NCBI RefSeq assembly: GCF_900182935.1
Contig: NZ_FXUE01000004.1
Coordinates: 1-64,000 of the forward strand
Direction: 5' to 3'
Origin: Fibrobacter sp. UWB10
Lineage (GTDB): Bacteria > Fibrobacterota > Fibrobacteria > Fibrobacterales > Fibrobacteraceae
Length of the DNA stretch: 64,000 nt
In this document: in pieces, positions 16,014 to 23,918 of the stretch
Position numbering within the stretch: the stretch's first letter is position 1
Layout of the letters: every line of letters begins with the position of its first letter
Notes under the pieces: generated by a model
Told to the model about the DNA's origin: nothing
The model's database searches: none
What the model saw: only the letters and a program-made list of their open reading frames with translations
Program-made: the position numbers and the translations under genes

Positions 16014-17873
16014 TCAGCCTTCTGTGTCGGGAGTGATAAATTCGGTAACATATTTTGCGACTTGGTCGCGTAGGTTGTTTCCGCGGACCTTTCCGAGCAG
16101 AATTTCGATGTCTTCGATGGGGGCGGCCATGAACGCTTCGGCGCTTCTGTACTTGCTCAAAATCTTGACGCGGGTTTCGTGACCCACACCAGGCATCTTG
16201 AGCCATTCGACTTCCAAGTCCTTTTTGCGCTTGCTGCGTTGGTAGGTAATCGCGAATCGGTGAGCCTCGTCGCGGGCGTTCTGCAAAAGCTTTAGCGCAG
16301 GGCTGGTGCGGTGCAATACGATGCTCTTGCGGTCGTCGGGGAACACGATTTCTTCGAGGCGCTTGGCGAGGCCGATGAGCGGTAAATCCTGATCGTGGCC
16401 GAGTTCTTTCAGAATCTGCATCGTGGCGTCTACCTGGCCTTTACCGCCGTCGCACACCCACAAGTCGGGCATGGGTACGCCCTCGTTTTCGAGCCTGCGA
16501 ATGCGGCGGGTCATCACTTCGCGCATGCTCGCGAAGTCGTCGACGCCTTCGACAGTCTTGATGATAAATTTGCGGTAATTGGCTTTGTCGGGGCGCCCGT
16601 TTTTGAAGGCCACAAGGCTTGCCACCGTGTTCGTGCCCGAAAGGTGAGAAATATCCACGCACTCGATGCGGAACGGCGTCTTTTTAAGCCCGAGGACTTT
16701 CTGCAGTTCGAATACGCTCTGGTCGATTTCGCTGTACTTCTGCACTTCGGCGCGCATTTCTACCAGAATCATGTCGGCATTGGCCCCAGCAAGCTTTAAG
16801 AATCCGAGCTTTTCGCCGCGCTGGGGCGTGCTGAAAGTGACCTTTCTCCCTGCCTGTTTGCTGAGCGCCGCTTCGAGTTCCTTGCGGTCATCCGGCAGCA
16901 CAATGTCGGTTGCGATTTCGGCAGGGATCAGGGGCGCCTCCATGTACCACGGGAGCACCATCTGCCTGAATATTTCGGTTTCGTCGTCTTCGAGCTTGCA
17001 TTCGAGCCGGTAATGCCTGCGCCCCATGAGCACGCCTTTGCGGTATTCGAGAATCACGGCCGCGGCCATATCGCCGTTACGGCGGAGCGTTACCACATCG
17101 AGTGACAAGTTCGGGTCGCTGGTGTCGGTCTTCTGGTGCGTGCCGGACGCTTGCAGCGCCTGAATGGCGTCGCGCTTTTTCATGGCGGTTTCAAAGTCGA
17201 GCCGTTCGCTCGCTTCTTCCATTTCGCGCTGCCAAAGGTCAATCAGGTCGTCGCGCTTGCCTTCGAGCATGAGCCTTGCGTTTGCGACATCCTTGGCGTA
17301 TTCCTCTTGCGTAATGAGCCCCGCACACGGTGCACTGCAGCGCCCGATGTGGTAGTTGAGGCAAGGGCGCACGGGGTGCTTGGCCGGCAATTCCATGGTG
17401 CATTCGCGAATCTTGAACAACCTTGCCGAAATGTCAATCAGCTTGTCGATGTAGCGCGAACCCATGTACGGGCCATAATACTGGCGGCCGTCCTTCTTGA
17501 CAGAGCGAGAAAGCGAAAGCCGTGGGAACGGTTCCTTGACCGAAAATGCTAGGTACGGAAAGTGCTTGTCGTCTTTCAGGAGCACGTTGTACTTAGGCGT
17601 GTGCTTGCGAATCAGGTTCGCTTCTAGAATCAGCGCCTCTTGCTCGCTCTCGGTAATAATCCATTCGATGTCCCGAATGTAGGGGAGCATGAGCGTTGCC
17701 GCGCGGTGGCCGTTGTGCTCGGAGCCGTCGAAGTAGCTGCGCACGCGGTTCTTTAGGACTTTAGCTTTTCCAATGTAAATGATTTTCCCTTGGGCGTTCT
17801 TCATGATGTAAACGCCCGGCCGGTCCGGCAATTCCGTCAGTCGCCGCTGTATATGTTCATTTACAGAAATCAT
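16014..17873 (-). CDS. uvrC: Excinuclease ABC subunit C
   Basis: UvrC makes both incisions in nucleotide excision repair after UvrA/UvrB find the lesion. The 619-residue length is typical. The domains in order are: a GIY-YIG nuclease at ~15-95 ('GVYIMKNAQGKIIYIGKA'), a UVR motif near 205-235 for UvrB contact, an RNase H-like 5' incision domain with 'ECVDISHLSGTNTVASLV' and 'DGGKGQV', and tandem helix-hairpin-helix motifs at the C-terminus ('MPGVGHETRVKILSKY'). The ATG at 17873 is the first plausible start. It stands alone, divergent from the zapA pair. Confidence 0.97.
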   Translation of the reverse strand: MISVNEHIQRRLTELPDRPGVYIMKNAQGKIIYIGKAKVLKNRVRSYFDGSEHNGHRAATLMLPYIRDIEWIITESEQEALILEANLIRKHTPKYNVLLKDDKHFPYLAFSVKEPFPRLSLSRSVKKDGRQYYGPYMGSRYIDKLIDISARLFKIRECTMELPAKHPVRPCLNYHIGRCSAPCAGLITQEEYAKDVANARLMLEGKRDDLIDLWQREMEEASERLDFETAMKKRDAIQALQASGTHQKTDTSDPNLSLDVVTLRRNGDMAAAVILEYRKGVLMGRRHYRLECKLEDDETEIFRQMVLPWYMEAPLIPAEIATDIVLPDDRKELEAALSKQAGRKVTFSTPQRGEKLGFLKLAGANADMILVEMRAEVQKYSEIDQSVFELQKVLGLKKTPFRIECVDISHLSGTNTVASLVAFKNGRPDKANYRKFIIKTVEGVDDFASMREVMTRRIRRLENEGVPMPDLWVCDGGKGQVDATMQILKELGHDQDLPLIGLAKRLEEIVFPDDRKSIVLHRTSPALKLLQNARDEAHRFAITYQRSKRKKDLEVEWLKMPGVGHETRVKILSKYRSAEAFMAAPIEDIEILLGKVRGNNLRDQVAKYVTEFITPDTEG

Positions 17874-17943
17874 TTGGTTTTTGTGAAAAAATTTAGTTAT
17901 CTTAATATTGTTAAAGTTCTAAAACTCATTAGACGGAGCAGAA

Positions 17944-18816
17944 ATGAATTTAGAAAAAATGAGTGTTTTATCTCAAAAAATTGAGGGTGTCTTGGGAACG
18001 GTCCGAGCCCTCAAAGAAGAAAATGCAAAAATCAAGCGTGATTTATCTCAGGTCCAGGCTTTGGCGCAAGACAAGACCCTGTTGCTTGAATCGGCCAAGC
18101 ACGACCTTGCTGATTGCAAGGCTGCCCTTGATGCCCGTGCAAATCAGGCAAAAGCCCAGCAGGATATGCTGAACAAGCAGGCTTCCGAAATCGAAGTGCT
18201 TAACGAAAAGACGGTAGTGCTTGGTCAGCAGTTGGTCGAAAAGGATGGCTGCATCGAAAGTTTGGAATCCAAGATTCGTGATCTTACGAACAGTCAGGAT
18301 ATGTTGACTGGCCAGATTAACGAAAGGGCCGAAACGGTAAATGCGCTCAACACCCAGGTGGCCGAAAAGGATGCGACCATTGCAAAGCTGATGGAACAGC
18401 TTTCCGAAAAGAGTGCTTTGGTCGATAGCCTGAACGAACAGCTGCAGGCCCAGAACGAAGAAATTGCAGAAGCCCAGGAAAAGTTCAACCAGCTGGTTGC
18501 AACTATCGAAAGCGAACTGGGTACAGACATTGCCCTGGACAGTGGTGATTCCGCCCCTGCTGCCGAAGAACCGGTTGCTGAGGAATCGACTGAAGAACCG
18601 GCAACTTCCGACGAAGATCTCGTATTCGAAGACGTGACTGCGGAAAATTCGGAAGCCGAAGAATCTGTGGAAGAACCTCAGGTAGACGAATCTGTTTCGC
18701 AGGAACAGGAATCCGAAGAGGATGTTCCGTCGATTGAAGTTCATGGGGCCGATGAAAAAGACAACGATTTGTTCGCGAGCAAGCAGGAGGGCTCGCAGAC
18801 AAGTTTTTTCGGATAA
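17944..18816 (+). CDS. Long coiled-coil protein, ZapB-like N-terminus, acidic tail
   Basis: The product is 290 residues. Residues 5-195 are an almost unbroken coiled coil built of heptads ('IEGVLGTVRALKEENAKIKRDL' onward, with repeated 'L-EQL--K' units). The first ~35 residues look like ZapB or the short coiled-coil protein often encoded just before zapA. Residues 200-290 are an acidic, Pro/Ser/Glu-rich low-complexity tail ending in a hydrophobic 'TSFFG' that could be a short docking peptide. A GGAG ribosome site precedes the ATG. zapA follows after 43 bases. A role at the division ring is inference from position and the coiled coil. Confidence 0.65.
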   Translation: MNLEKMSVLSQKIEGVLGTVRALKEENAKIKRDLSQVQALAQDKTLLLESAKHDLADCKAALDARANQAKAQQDMLNKQASEIEVLNEKTVVLGQQLVEKDGCIESLESKIRDLTNSQDMLTGQINERAETVNALNTQVAEKDATIAKLMEQLSEKSALVDSLNEQLQAQNEEIAEAQEKFNQLVATIESELGTDIALDSGDSAPAAEEPVAEESTEEPATSDEDLVFEDVTAENSEAEESVEEPQVDESVSQEQESEEDVPSIEVHGADEKDNDLFASKQEGSQTSFFG

Positions 18817-18859
18817 GGATGCTGATGGACGATGATCCATTCGGCGTAGGGATAAAATA

Positions 18860-19174
18860 ATGGCTAGTATCGAACCTTTGAAATCGGTAACCATTTCCGT
18901 TGCCCAGGAAAGCATTCAGATTCGCACCGACTTGCCCGATGCGGAACTGAATGACATTGTGGAAAACATCAACCAGCGTTTTGATCGCTCGGCAAAGTTC
19001 CAGATGGACAACCGTAAGCGCATGGCTTTGCTTGCCGTGGAGCTTATGTCCGAAATCATGGAACTCCGCAAGCAACTGGGTCGCGCGAAAATCTATTACG
19101 ACTCGATGGAAAAGGAAGTCCAGAACCTCTCGCTCTTGTTGGACGAAGGCATGGGCAATGTCGATCGGCTTTAA
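18860..19174 (+). CDS. zapA: Cell division protein ZapA
   Basis: The 104-residue protein has ZapA form: a short N-terminal beta domain ('KSVTISVAQESIQIRTDLPDAELNDIVENINQRFD') followed by a long helix for tetramer formation ('RMALLAVELMSEIMELRKQL...MEKEVQNLSLLLDEGM'). ZapA cross-links FtsZ filaments at mid-cell. It forms a two-gene unit with the coiled-coil gene and ends at a strong terminator. No 6S RNA gene follows it, although ssrS follows zapA in many proteobacteria. Confidence 0.85.
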   Translation: MASIEPLKSVTISVAQESIQIRTDLPDAELNDIVENINQRFDRSAKFQMDNRKRMALLAVELMSEIMELRKQLGRAKIYYDSMEKEVQNLSLLLDEGMGNVDRL

Positions 19175-19197
19175 TAAGCCTTAAAAAGTGTAAAAGA

Positions 19198-19226
19198 AAA
19201 CCCGAGCTTCAAAGCCCGGGTTTTTC
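19198..19226 (+). terminator. Intrinsic terminator after zapA
   Basis: AAACCCGAGCTT and AGCCCGGGTTTTT form an imperfect G/C-rich stem with a T-tract. Its A/T flanks are symmetric, so it may also terminate the convergent FISUMP gene. Confidence 0.85.
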
Positions 19227-19244
19227 TATTGGTTAAAGCTGGAG

Positions 19245-20129
19245 TTAATTTGCCTTGACGCAGCGTACGTTGAATGCGCGGTCTGCTGCGGAAGTCAGTT
19301 CTTCGAGTTTCTTTTCGGAATAGTCCTCGACGCGCCAGGCGTTGTTTTCGCCATCGCTTTCAAGCCAGAGGTAGCCCTGTTCGGAGTCGAGACCGTATTG
19401 GGGCTTTTCGCCAGTGTCAAGCTTGAATCTTCCGCCGACGGTCCACCATGTGTGGCCTACGGCCTCGTTGGCTGCGACAACTTCAGCCGGAGTCGGGAGT
19501 CTCCATTCACCGGGGCACGCCCTTTGGGCGGCGGCGTAGGTGTAGAATCCGCCATAGGTTGCGCAAACGTCTTTTTCGCCGGCTTCACAGTAAAGTCCCG
19601 AGCTGGTCTTGTACTTGATGTTTTCGGCCATCCAGAGCTTGCCGGCAACGGTTTGCAACTTGTAGGTGTTGCCGTCGCGGTTGTCCGTCATGGCATTGCC
19701 GGAAATGGTCGGCGGATCCTGAGCTTCGACGGACATGCCGATATCGATGGTCAGAGCCGAAGAAGACGAGGCAATTACAGGCGGATTTGCTCTGCATTCA
19801 TCGGTCCAGCAGAATGCCGGAGAACTGCTAGAATACGGAACAACGACTGAATCGATGCCTTTGCGAATAAAGACTTGTTTAGTCAATGTATCATGCTTTA
19901 CTTCACCGGACGAGGGAGTCGGGTTCGGGGTAGCATTGCCAATGGAGGAAGAGCTTGTTTCAGGAGAAATTGCAGCCGACGAAGGAACCGAGTTCGGATT
20001 GCTTGCAGAAGAAGGCATAGGTTCTTCGCCAAGAGATCCTCCCGGGGTCAAGATATCGCTATCGGACGAACACCCCCAGAATAAGCACACCACACCCACA
20101 CATCCCAAAAATGTAGTGATCTTTTTCAT
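19245..20129 (-). CDS. FISUMP-domain lipoprotein
   Basis: The 294-residue lipoprotein has a signal with lipobox 'LFWGC' (Cys19). A Ser/Pro-rich linker covers ~22-95. The C-terminal FISUMP (Fib_succ_major) domain from about 145 opens with 'MTDNRDGNTYKLQTVAGKLWMAENIKY' and continues with 'CPGEWRLPTPAEVV' and 'FNVRCVK', the family hallmarks. FISUMP proteins are abundant in Fibrobacter and Bacteroidota and are exported; their role is unknown, and the fold resembles sulfatase-modifying or lectin-like FGE domains. The start codon follows a TATATT by 7 bases. It is divergent from nuoA. Confidence 0.88.
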   Translation of the reverse strand: MKKITTFLGCVGVVCLFWGCSSDSDILTPGGSLGEEPMPSSASNPNSVPSSAAISPETSSSSIGNATPNPTPSSGEVKHDTLTKQVFIRKGIDSVVVPYSSSSPAFCWTDECRANPPVIASSSSALTIDIGMSVEAQDPPTISGNAMTDNRDGNTYKLQTVAGKLWMAENIKYKTSSGLYCEAGEKDVCATYGGFYTYAAAQRACPGEWRLPTPAEVVAANEAVGHTWWTVGGRFKLDTGEKPQYGLDSEQGYLWLESDGENNAWRVEDYSEKKLEELTSAADRAFNVRCVKAN

Positions 20130-20136
20130 GCCTGTA

Positions 20137-20142
20137 AATATA
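20137..20142 (-). promoter_or_regulatory. Putative -10 box of the FISUMP lipoprotein (leaderless)
   Basis: On the minus strand TATATT ends 7 bases before the ATG at 20129. Confidence 0.5.
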
Positions 20143-20197
20143 GTTTACATTTTGGGACTTAACGAGAAAAAAGATTTTTACTATGTTTGTCGTCACT

Positions 20198-20590
20198 ATG
20201 ACGAACGTAGAAATCTTTGATACCACTTTTGCGATGACCATCCTCGTGGTTCTTGCACTCGTTGTTCCTACTGCCCTTTTGTTGGCAAACTGGTTCTTGC
20301 ACCCGGGCAAAATCAAGGGGACTTCGATCAAAGGTACGTCTTACGAATGCGGTGTCGCACACGTTTCCGGTACTTCGGGCGAACGCTATCCCGTGAAGTA
20401 TTACATGGTCGCCATGTTGTTCTTGGTCTTTGACCTTGAAGTGGCGTTCCTCTATCCCTGGACCGTTCAATTCCTCAAGGGCGGCTGGGACTTGCTGTTC
20501 GTGTTGCTCGGATTCCTCGTGATTCTAGAAGCAGGCTATATCTACCTGGTCAAGAAGGGAATCCTCAACTGGACTCGAATCCAAGACTAA
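20198..20590 (+). CDS. nuoA: NADH-quinone oxidoreductase subunit A
   Basis: This is the small membrane subunit (130 residues) of respiratory complex I. Its three transmembrane helices have the family marks: 'KGTSYECGVAHVSGTSGERYPVKYYMVAMLFLVFDLEVAFLYPW' (loop Cys, then the 'FD-E-aflyPW' motif). The ATG at 20198 is preferred to 20183 because TACTAT at 20179-20184 looks like the -10. NuoA is normally the first gene of a nuo operon, but here a terminator and the unrelated argA follow directly, so the other subunits must be elsewhere. Confidence 0.9.
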   Translation: MTNVEIFDTTFAMTILVVLALVVPTALLLANWFLHPGKIKGTSIKGTSYECGVAHVSGTSGERYPVKYYMVAMLFLVFDLEVAFLYPWTVQFLKGGWDLLFVLLGFLVILEAGYIYLVKKGILNWTRIQD

Positions 20591-20620
20591 GATTCGAGAA
20601 AAGAATATTCTATCTCAACT

Positions 20621-20657
20621 AAACGAACGCGGTCCTACGGGGCCGCGTTTGTTTTTT
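20621..20657 (+). terminator. Intrinsic terminator after nuoA
   Basis: AACGCGG and CCGCGTT pair, extended by CC/GG around a short loop, and a run of T follows. The T-tract runs into the argA promoter region. Confidence 0.85.
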
Positions 20658-20658
20658 C

Positions 20659-20664
20659 TACTTT
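20659..20664 (+). promoter_or_regulatory. Putative -10 box of argA (leaderless)
   Basis: TACTTT ends 7 bases before the argA ATG and directly follows the nuoA terminator, so argA must have its own promoter here. Confidence 0.45.
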
Positions 20665-20671
20665 ATTAACC

Positions 20672-22030
20672 ATGAATAACGCAACGCCTGACTTTAATTC
20701 GCAACATTTTGAAGTTGCCGGTTTCATTCGTGAAGTGTTCGGTTATATGGAACGCTTCAAGGGCCAGCTGTTTGTGCTGAAAATCGAGGATGACTTGATG
20801 AGTCACCCCCTTTTCCCGGTGCTTATGCGCGATATTGCGCTTTTGCATAAGGCGGGAATCCGCATTATTATCGTGCCGGGTACGCGTAACAGCATCGATG
20901 CTCAGCTCAAGGCGTGGGAATTGGAATCCACGTTCCATGCCGGTGTGCGTCTTACAAGTGAAGAAGCCTTGCCCCACATTGAGCAGGCTTCTCTCGGCGT
21001 TGCACAGCATATCATGAGCCACCTTACGGCAAGCGGCCTTAGGGGCATTCAGGGCAACTGGGTGCTGGCTCGTAGCATGGGTGTTATCGACGGTGTCGAC
21101 TACATGCGCACCGGCCGTATCGAACGTATCCAGCGCGATATCCTGGAACAGCTTTTGGAAGAAAAGTTCGTGCCGATTATTCCGCCGATTGGTTGGAACA
21201 AGCTCGGGCACGCTTACAATATCAGTTCTACCGAACTTGCGACGGAACTTTGCAAGTACATGAAGGTCGGAAAGCTCTTCTTTATCGGTAACCAGAACGG
21301 TATCAAGCTCGAAGGCCTTGTAACAGGCCGGAACACTAAGTACCTGGAACCCACGGATTCGGGCGTTATTTCGGCTATGGATGTGGACCAGGCAAAGGAA
21401 TTGTTGGAACTCAATTCCGACCAGCTTGACTTTGCACAGATGGATTACTTGATGAACGCCATTCGGGCTTGCGAAGCGGGTGCGAACCGTGTCCACTTGC
21501 TGAGCGGTGAATTCCAGGGCAGCGTGCTGCAAGAAGTGTTCAGTGCCCGCGGTGACGGTACCATGGTGTACGCCAACCAGTACTCCAGTATCAGGCCCGC
21601 AAACATCGAAGACATTCCCGATATTCTGCGCATTATGCAGGACTACATCGACAAGGGATTCTTGGTGCCACGTACGCAGGAAAGCATTTCTGAAAAGCTC
21701 AACGATTATGTTGTCTATAGCATCGACAACAGCATTCACGGCTGTGGTGCCTTGCACGCATTCGAAGACGGTATGGCCGAAGTCGCTGGCATTGCAGTGG
21801 GCGCAAACTACCGCAAGTCGGGTATCGGCGACGCCATCGTGCGCCACTTGATTTCTGTTGGCCGCATGAAGGGTTATAAGAAATTGTTCTTGCTGACTAC
21901 GCAGGCTCTCGATTGGTTCTACCACTTCGGATTCGAAGATGGTACGGTCAGCGATTTGCCCAAGAGCAAGCGCGACCATTACAACCAGAAACGGAAATCC
22001 CGTATCTTGATACTGCCGCTTGACAAGTAA
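20672..22030 (+). CDS. argA: Amino-acid N-acetyltransferase (N-acetylglutamate synthase)
   Basis: ArgA acetylates glutamate with acetyl-CoA, the first step of arginine synthesis, in the cytoplasm. The 452-residue protein has the classic two-domain form. An N-terminal amino-acid-kinase fold at ~20-295 ('FVLKIEDDLM', 'IRIIIVPGTRNSIDAQL', 'VDYMRTGRIERI', 'FVPIIPPIGWN') binds the arginine feedback signal in known homologues. A GNAT domain at ~305-440 carries 'EVAGIAVGANYRKSGIGDAIV', the acetyl-CoA pyrophosphate loop. No other arg genes are adjacent. Confidence 0.93.
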   Translation: MNNATPDFNSQHFEVAGFIREVFGYMERFKGQLFVLKIEDDLMSHPLFPVLMRDIALLHKAGIRIIIVPGTRNSIDAQLKAWELESTFHAGVRLTSEEALPHIEQASLGVAQHIMSHLTASGLRGIQGNWVLARSMGVIDGVDYMRTGRIERIQRDILEQLLEEKFVPIIPPIGWNKLGHAYNISSTELATELCKYMKVGKLFFIGNQNGIKLEGLVTGRNTKYLEPTDSGVISAMDVDQAKELLELNSDQLDFAQMDYLMNAIRACEAGANRVHLLSGEFQGSVLQEVFSARGDGTMVYANQYSSIRPANIEDIPDILRIMQDYIDKGFLVPRTQESISEKLNDYVVYSIDNSIHGCGALHAFEDGMAEVAGIAVGANYRKSGIGDAIVRHLISVGRMKGYKKLFLLTTQALDWFYHFGFEDGTVSDLPKSKRDHYNQKRKSRILILPLDK

Positions 22031-22053
22031 CCCCGGGTAAAACCCGCGGGGGC
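22031..22053 (+). terminator. G/C-rich hairpin after argA
   Basis: CCCCGGGT and ACCCGCGGGG form a stable stem right after the argA stop codon. There is no T-tract, so it may protect the mRNA end rather than terminate by itself. Confidence 0.45.
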
Positions 22054-22163
22054 TTGGCCAGTTATCTAGCGAAAAAGGCTGTTTGTCGGTGAATTGAATT
22101 CTAAAGAATCGTTTTATGGTTAATTTATGTAAATTCTAACCATATTTTAGGAATGGAGAACTT

Positions 22164-23918
22164 ATGTCTGCTTTGCATAAGATAATAATGTCGTCTTTAG
22201 TGTTACTTTGCCTTGTGGCATGTTCCGAAGACGAAAGCAGCGAAGAGGTTTTGTTTCGTTTAGATGAAAACGGGGTTGTTTTTTCTCCGACGGATATGTC
22301 TGGGGGCACGCGTTACTTGCCTTCGATGAAGGCGGATCGATTCCGCATTGTTCGGGTTGACAATAAATTGAATCCGCTTGATTCATTTGACGTGCCGGCT
22401 GATCATGAAGATTGGTATCCGAACTCGTTCTCGGTTGGCACGCGGGATTATGAATTCCCGTATGTGAAAATCGTAACCGTTTTCCCGCTGGATGGAGATG
22501 ATGAAATGGAATTTCCCCAGTATTACCGTATCGAAAAATACAATAATGGCATAGAGCTGCATATTTATGGTGCCTTAATTTCTGGCCGTGTTGAAACTTT
22601 GGTTCAAAAAGAAAAATATAGCTTGAACGATGCTATTGAAAAGGCTTACGGGGAACTTAAAAAAACGCTTGGGATAGACATTGATTTTCCTGAAAACAGA
22701 AGTTTTTATCAAGGTAAAAAAGATTCTTACTATAGTGACTATGTGGAGCTGCGTGATTTGTTCCCGTACGTTCTTTGTCGTCATGAAATTTCGGACAGCC
22801 TTTTCTACAGTGATTTTATGGAATTGCGAGATTCCTTTGCAAAAGACGGAACACTTGATGATTCTATAAAAGTGCGTGCGGCTGATTCTTGGCTTGCCAC
22901 GTTCCTGTTGCCATCTGGTACTATGGAATGGTATGATTTTGAAAGCGTTAACCGTGATACGTCTTCCGGGTTAACAGATATTGATACGGCCTTTTTTAAT
23001 TGGGCATACGAATTGAACCGCTCCTGGAATCAAAAGGACTCCATAGAAATAAAAACTGAACTTAGCCGTTATAATGGACGGATGTTTGTTTATGAAAGCT
23101 ACAGTGGTGGATGGCGCTTGCAGACTGCTATTGAAGATACGCTTGGTACTTGCTTGTATTATGGTTGGAACTTTGCGGAACATGATGGCGCCGCTTATTT
23201 GTGTCGGTATCAATCATTTTATTGGGAAAAGCTAAGCAACATCGATTCTGTATTGAATCATAAATATACAGAGTGCCAAAGGGATTATTGGTCTTATGGC
23301 TCGCTCGGTTATTTTAACGACACGATGTATGTTTGCGACTGTGATGATTCTGATAAGTGCGGATGGTCTGTAGTGAATAAGGACTTTAAAGGAACGGTAC
23401 TTGATACGCCGACAGTCAATATTTTGGCGACACTTCGTTATGGCGACTGCAGAGAACTTGTTGACGCGAAAGAGGTGATGGATGACAGCATCATGGTGAG
23501 GTGCTATGGGAATAGGTGGCTCAAGGTGGATACTTTGTCGTATTATATGGGGATTTGTAATAACGGTTCTAACGAAATGGAATATGCTCAGATGCCCAAT
23601 GGGGACTACTATAAATGCAGAACCTATGGCGGAAAAGAATGGGAACCCTCTACATACCCTGAAGCGAAAGGTCATATGTGCGATTGGTATACTCCCAATT
23701 ACTACGAAAAAAACGATGATAAATATTTTTATTGCAAAAATAATTGGGTTGAAGTTCCAGTAGATAGCGTCATTAGGCCTGTTGTGGACGAAGAACCGTG
23801 CGATTCTGCGCATTTAGATGAAGCCAAAATCTATGATGACGAAATTTTTATCTGTGATATGTATGAAAAATCAGGCAAAAAACTGTATTACTGGATGAAG
23901 TCGAAAGAAAATGATTAA
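22164..23918 (+). CDS. Large lipoprotein with repeated Cys/Trp modules (first of a tandem pair)
   Basis: The product is a 584-residue lipoprotein with lipobox 'LCLVAC' (Cys20 or Cys21 depending on start). The N-terminal ~200 residues share a clear pattern with the next gene: 'RLDENG-VFSPT', 'YLPSMK', 'DYE-PYVKIVTVF', 'LFPYVLCRHEISDSLFY'. From about 300 the protein consists of repeated modules of 45-60 residues with the pattern C...Y.C....W ('YVCDCDDSDKCGWSV', 'YYKCRTYGGKEWEP', 'YFYCKNNWVEV'). GGAG at 22155-22158 sets the start. Its stop overlaps the following gene by 8 bases. The function is unknown; it is probably surface-exposed. Confidence 0.75.
   Translation: MSALHKIIMSSLVLLCLVACSEDESSEEVLFRLDENGVVFSPTDMSGGTRYLPSMKADRFRIVRVDNKLNPLDSFDVPADHEDWYPNSFSVGTRDYEFPYVKIVTVFPLDGDDEMEFPQYYRIEKYNNGIELHIYGALISGRVETLVQKEKYSLNDAIEKAYGELKKTLGIDIDFPENRSFYQGKKDSYYSDYVELRDLFPYVLCRHEISDSLFYSDFMELRDSFAKDGTLDDSIKVRAADSWLATFLLPSGTMEWYDFESVNRDTSSGLTDIDTAFFNWAYELNRSWNQKDSIEIKTELSRYNGRMFVYESYSGGWRLQTAIEDTLGTCLYYGWNFAEHDGAAYLCRYQSFYWEKLSNIDSVLNHKYTECQRDYWSYGSLGYFNDTMYVCDCDDSDKCGWSVVNKDFKGTVLDTPTVNILATLRYGDCRELVDAKEVMDDSIMVRCYGNRWLKVDTLSYYMGICNNGSNEMEYAQMPNGDYYKCRTYGGKEWEPSTYPEAKGHMCDWYTPNYYEKNDDKYFYCKNNWVEVPVDSVIRPVVDEEPCDSAHLDEAKIYDDEIFICDMYEKSGKKLYYWMKSKEND

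Noticed and set aside
15898-16206. Short minus-strand frame overlapping the uvrC 3' end
   Set aside because: No ribosome site or protein-like composition; most of it overlaps uvrC in another frame.
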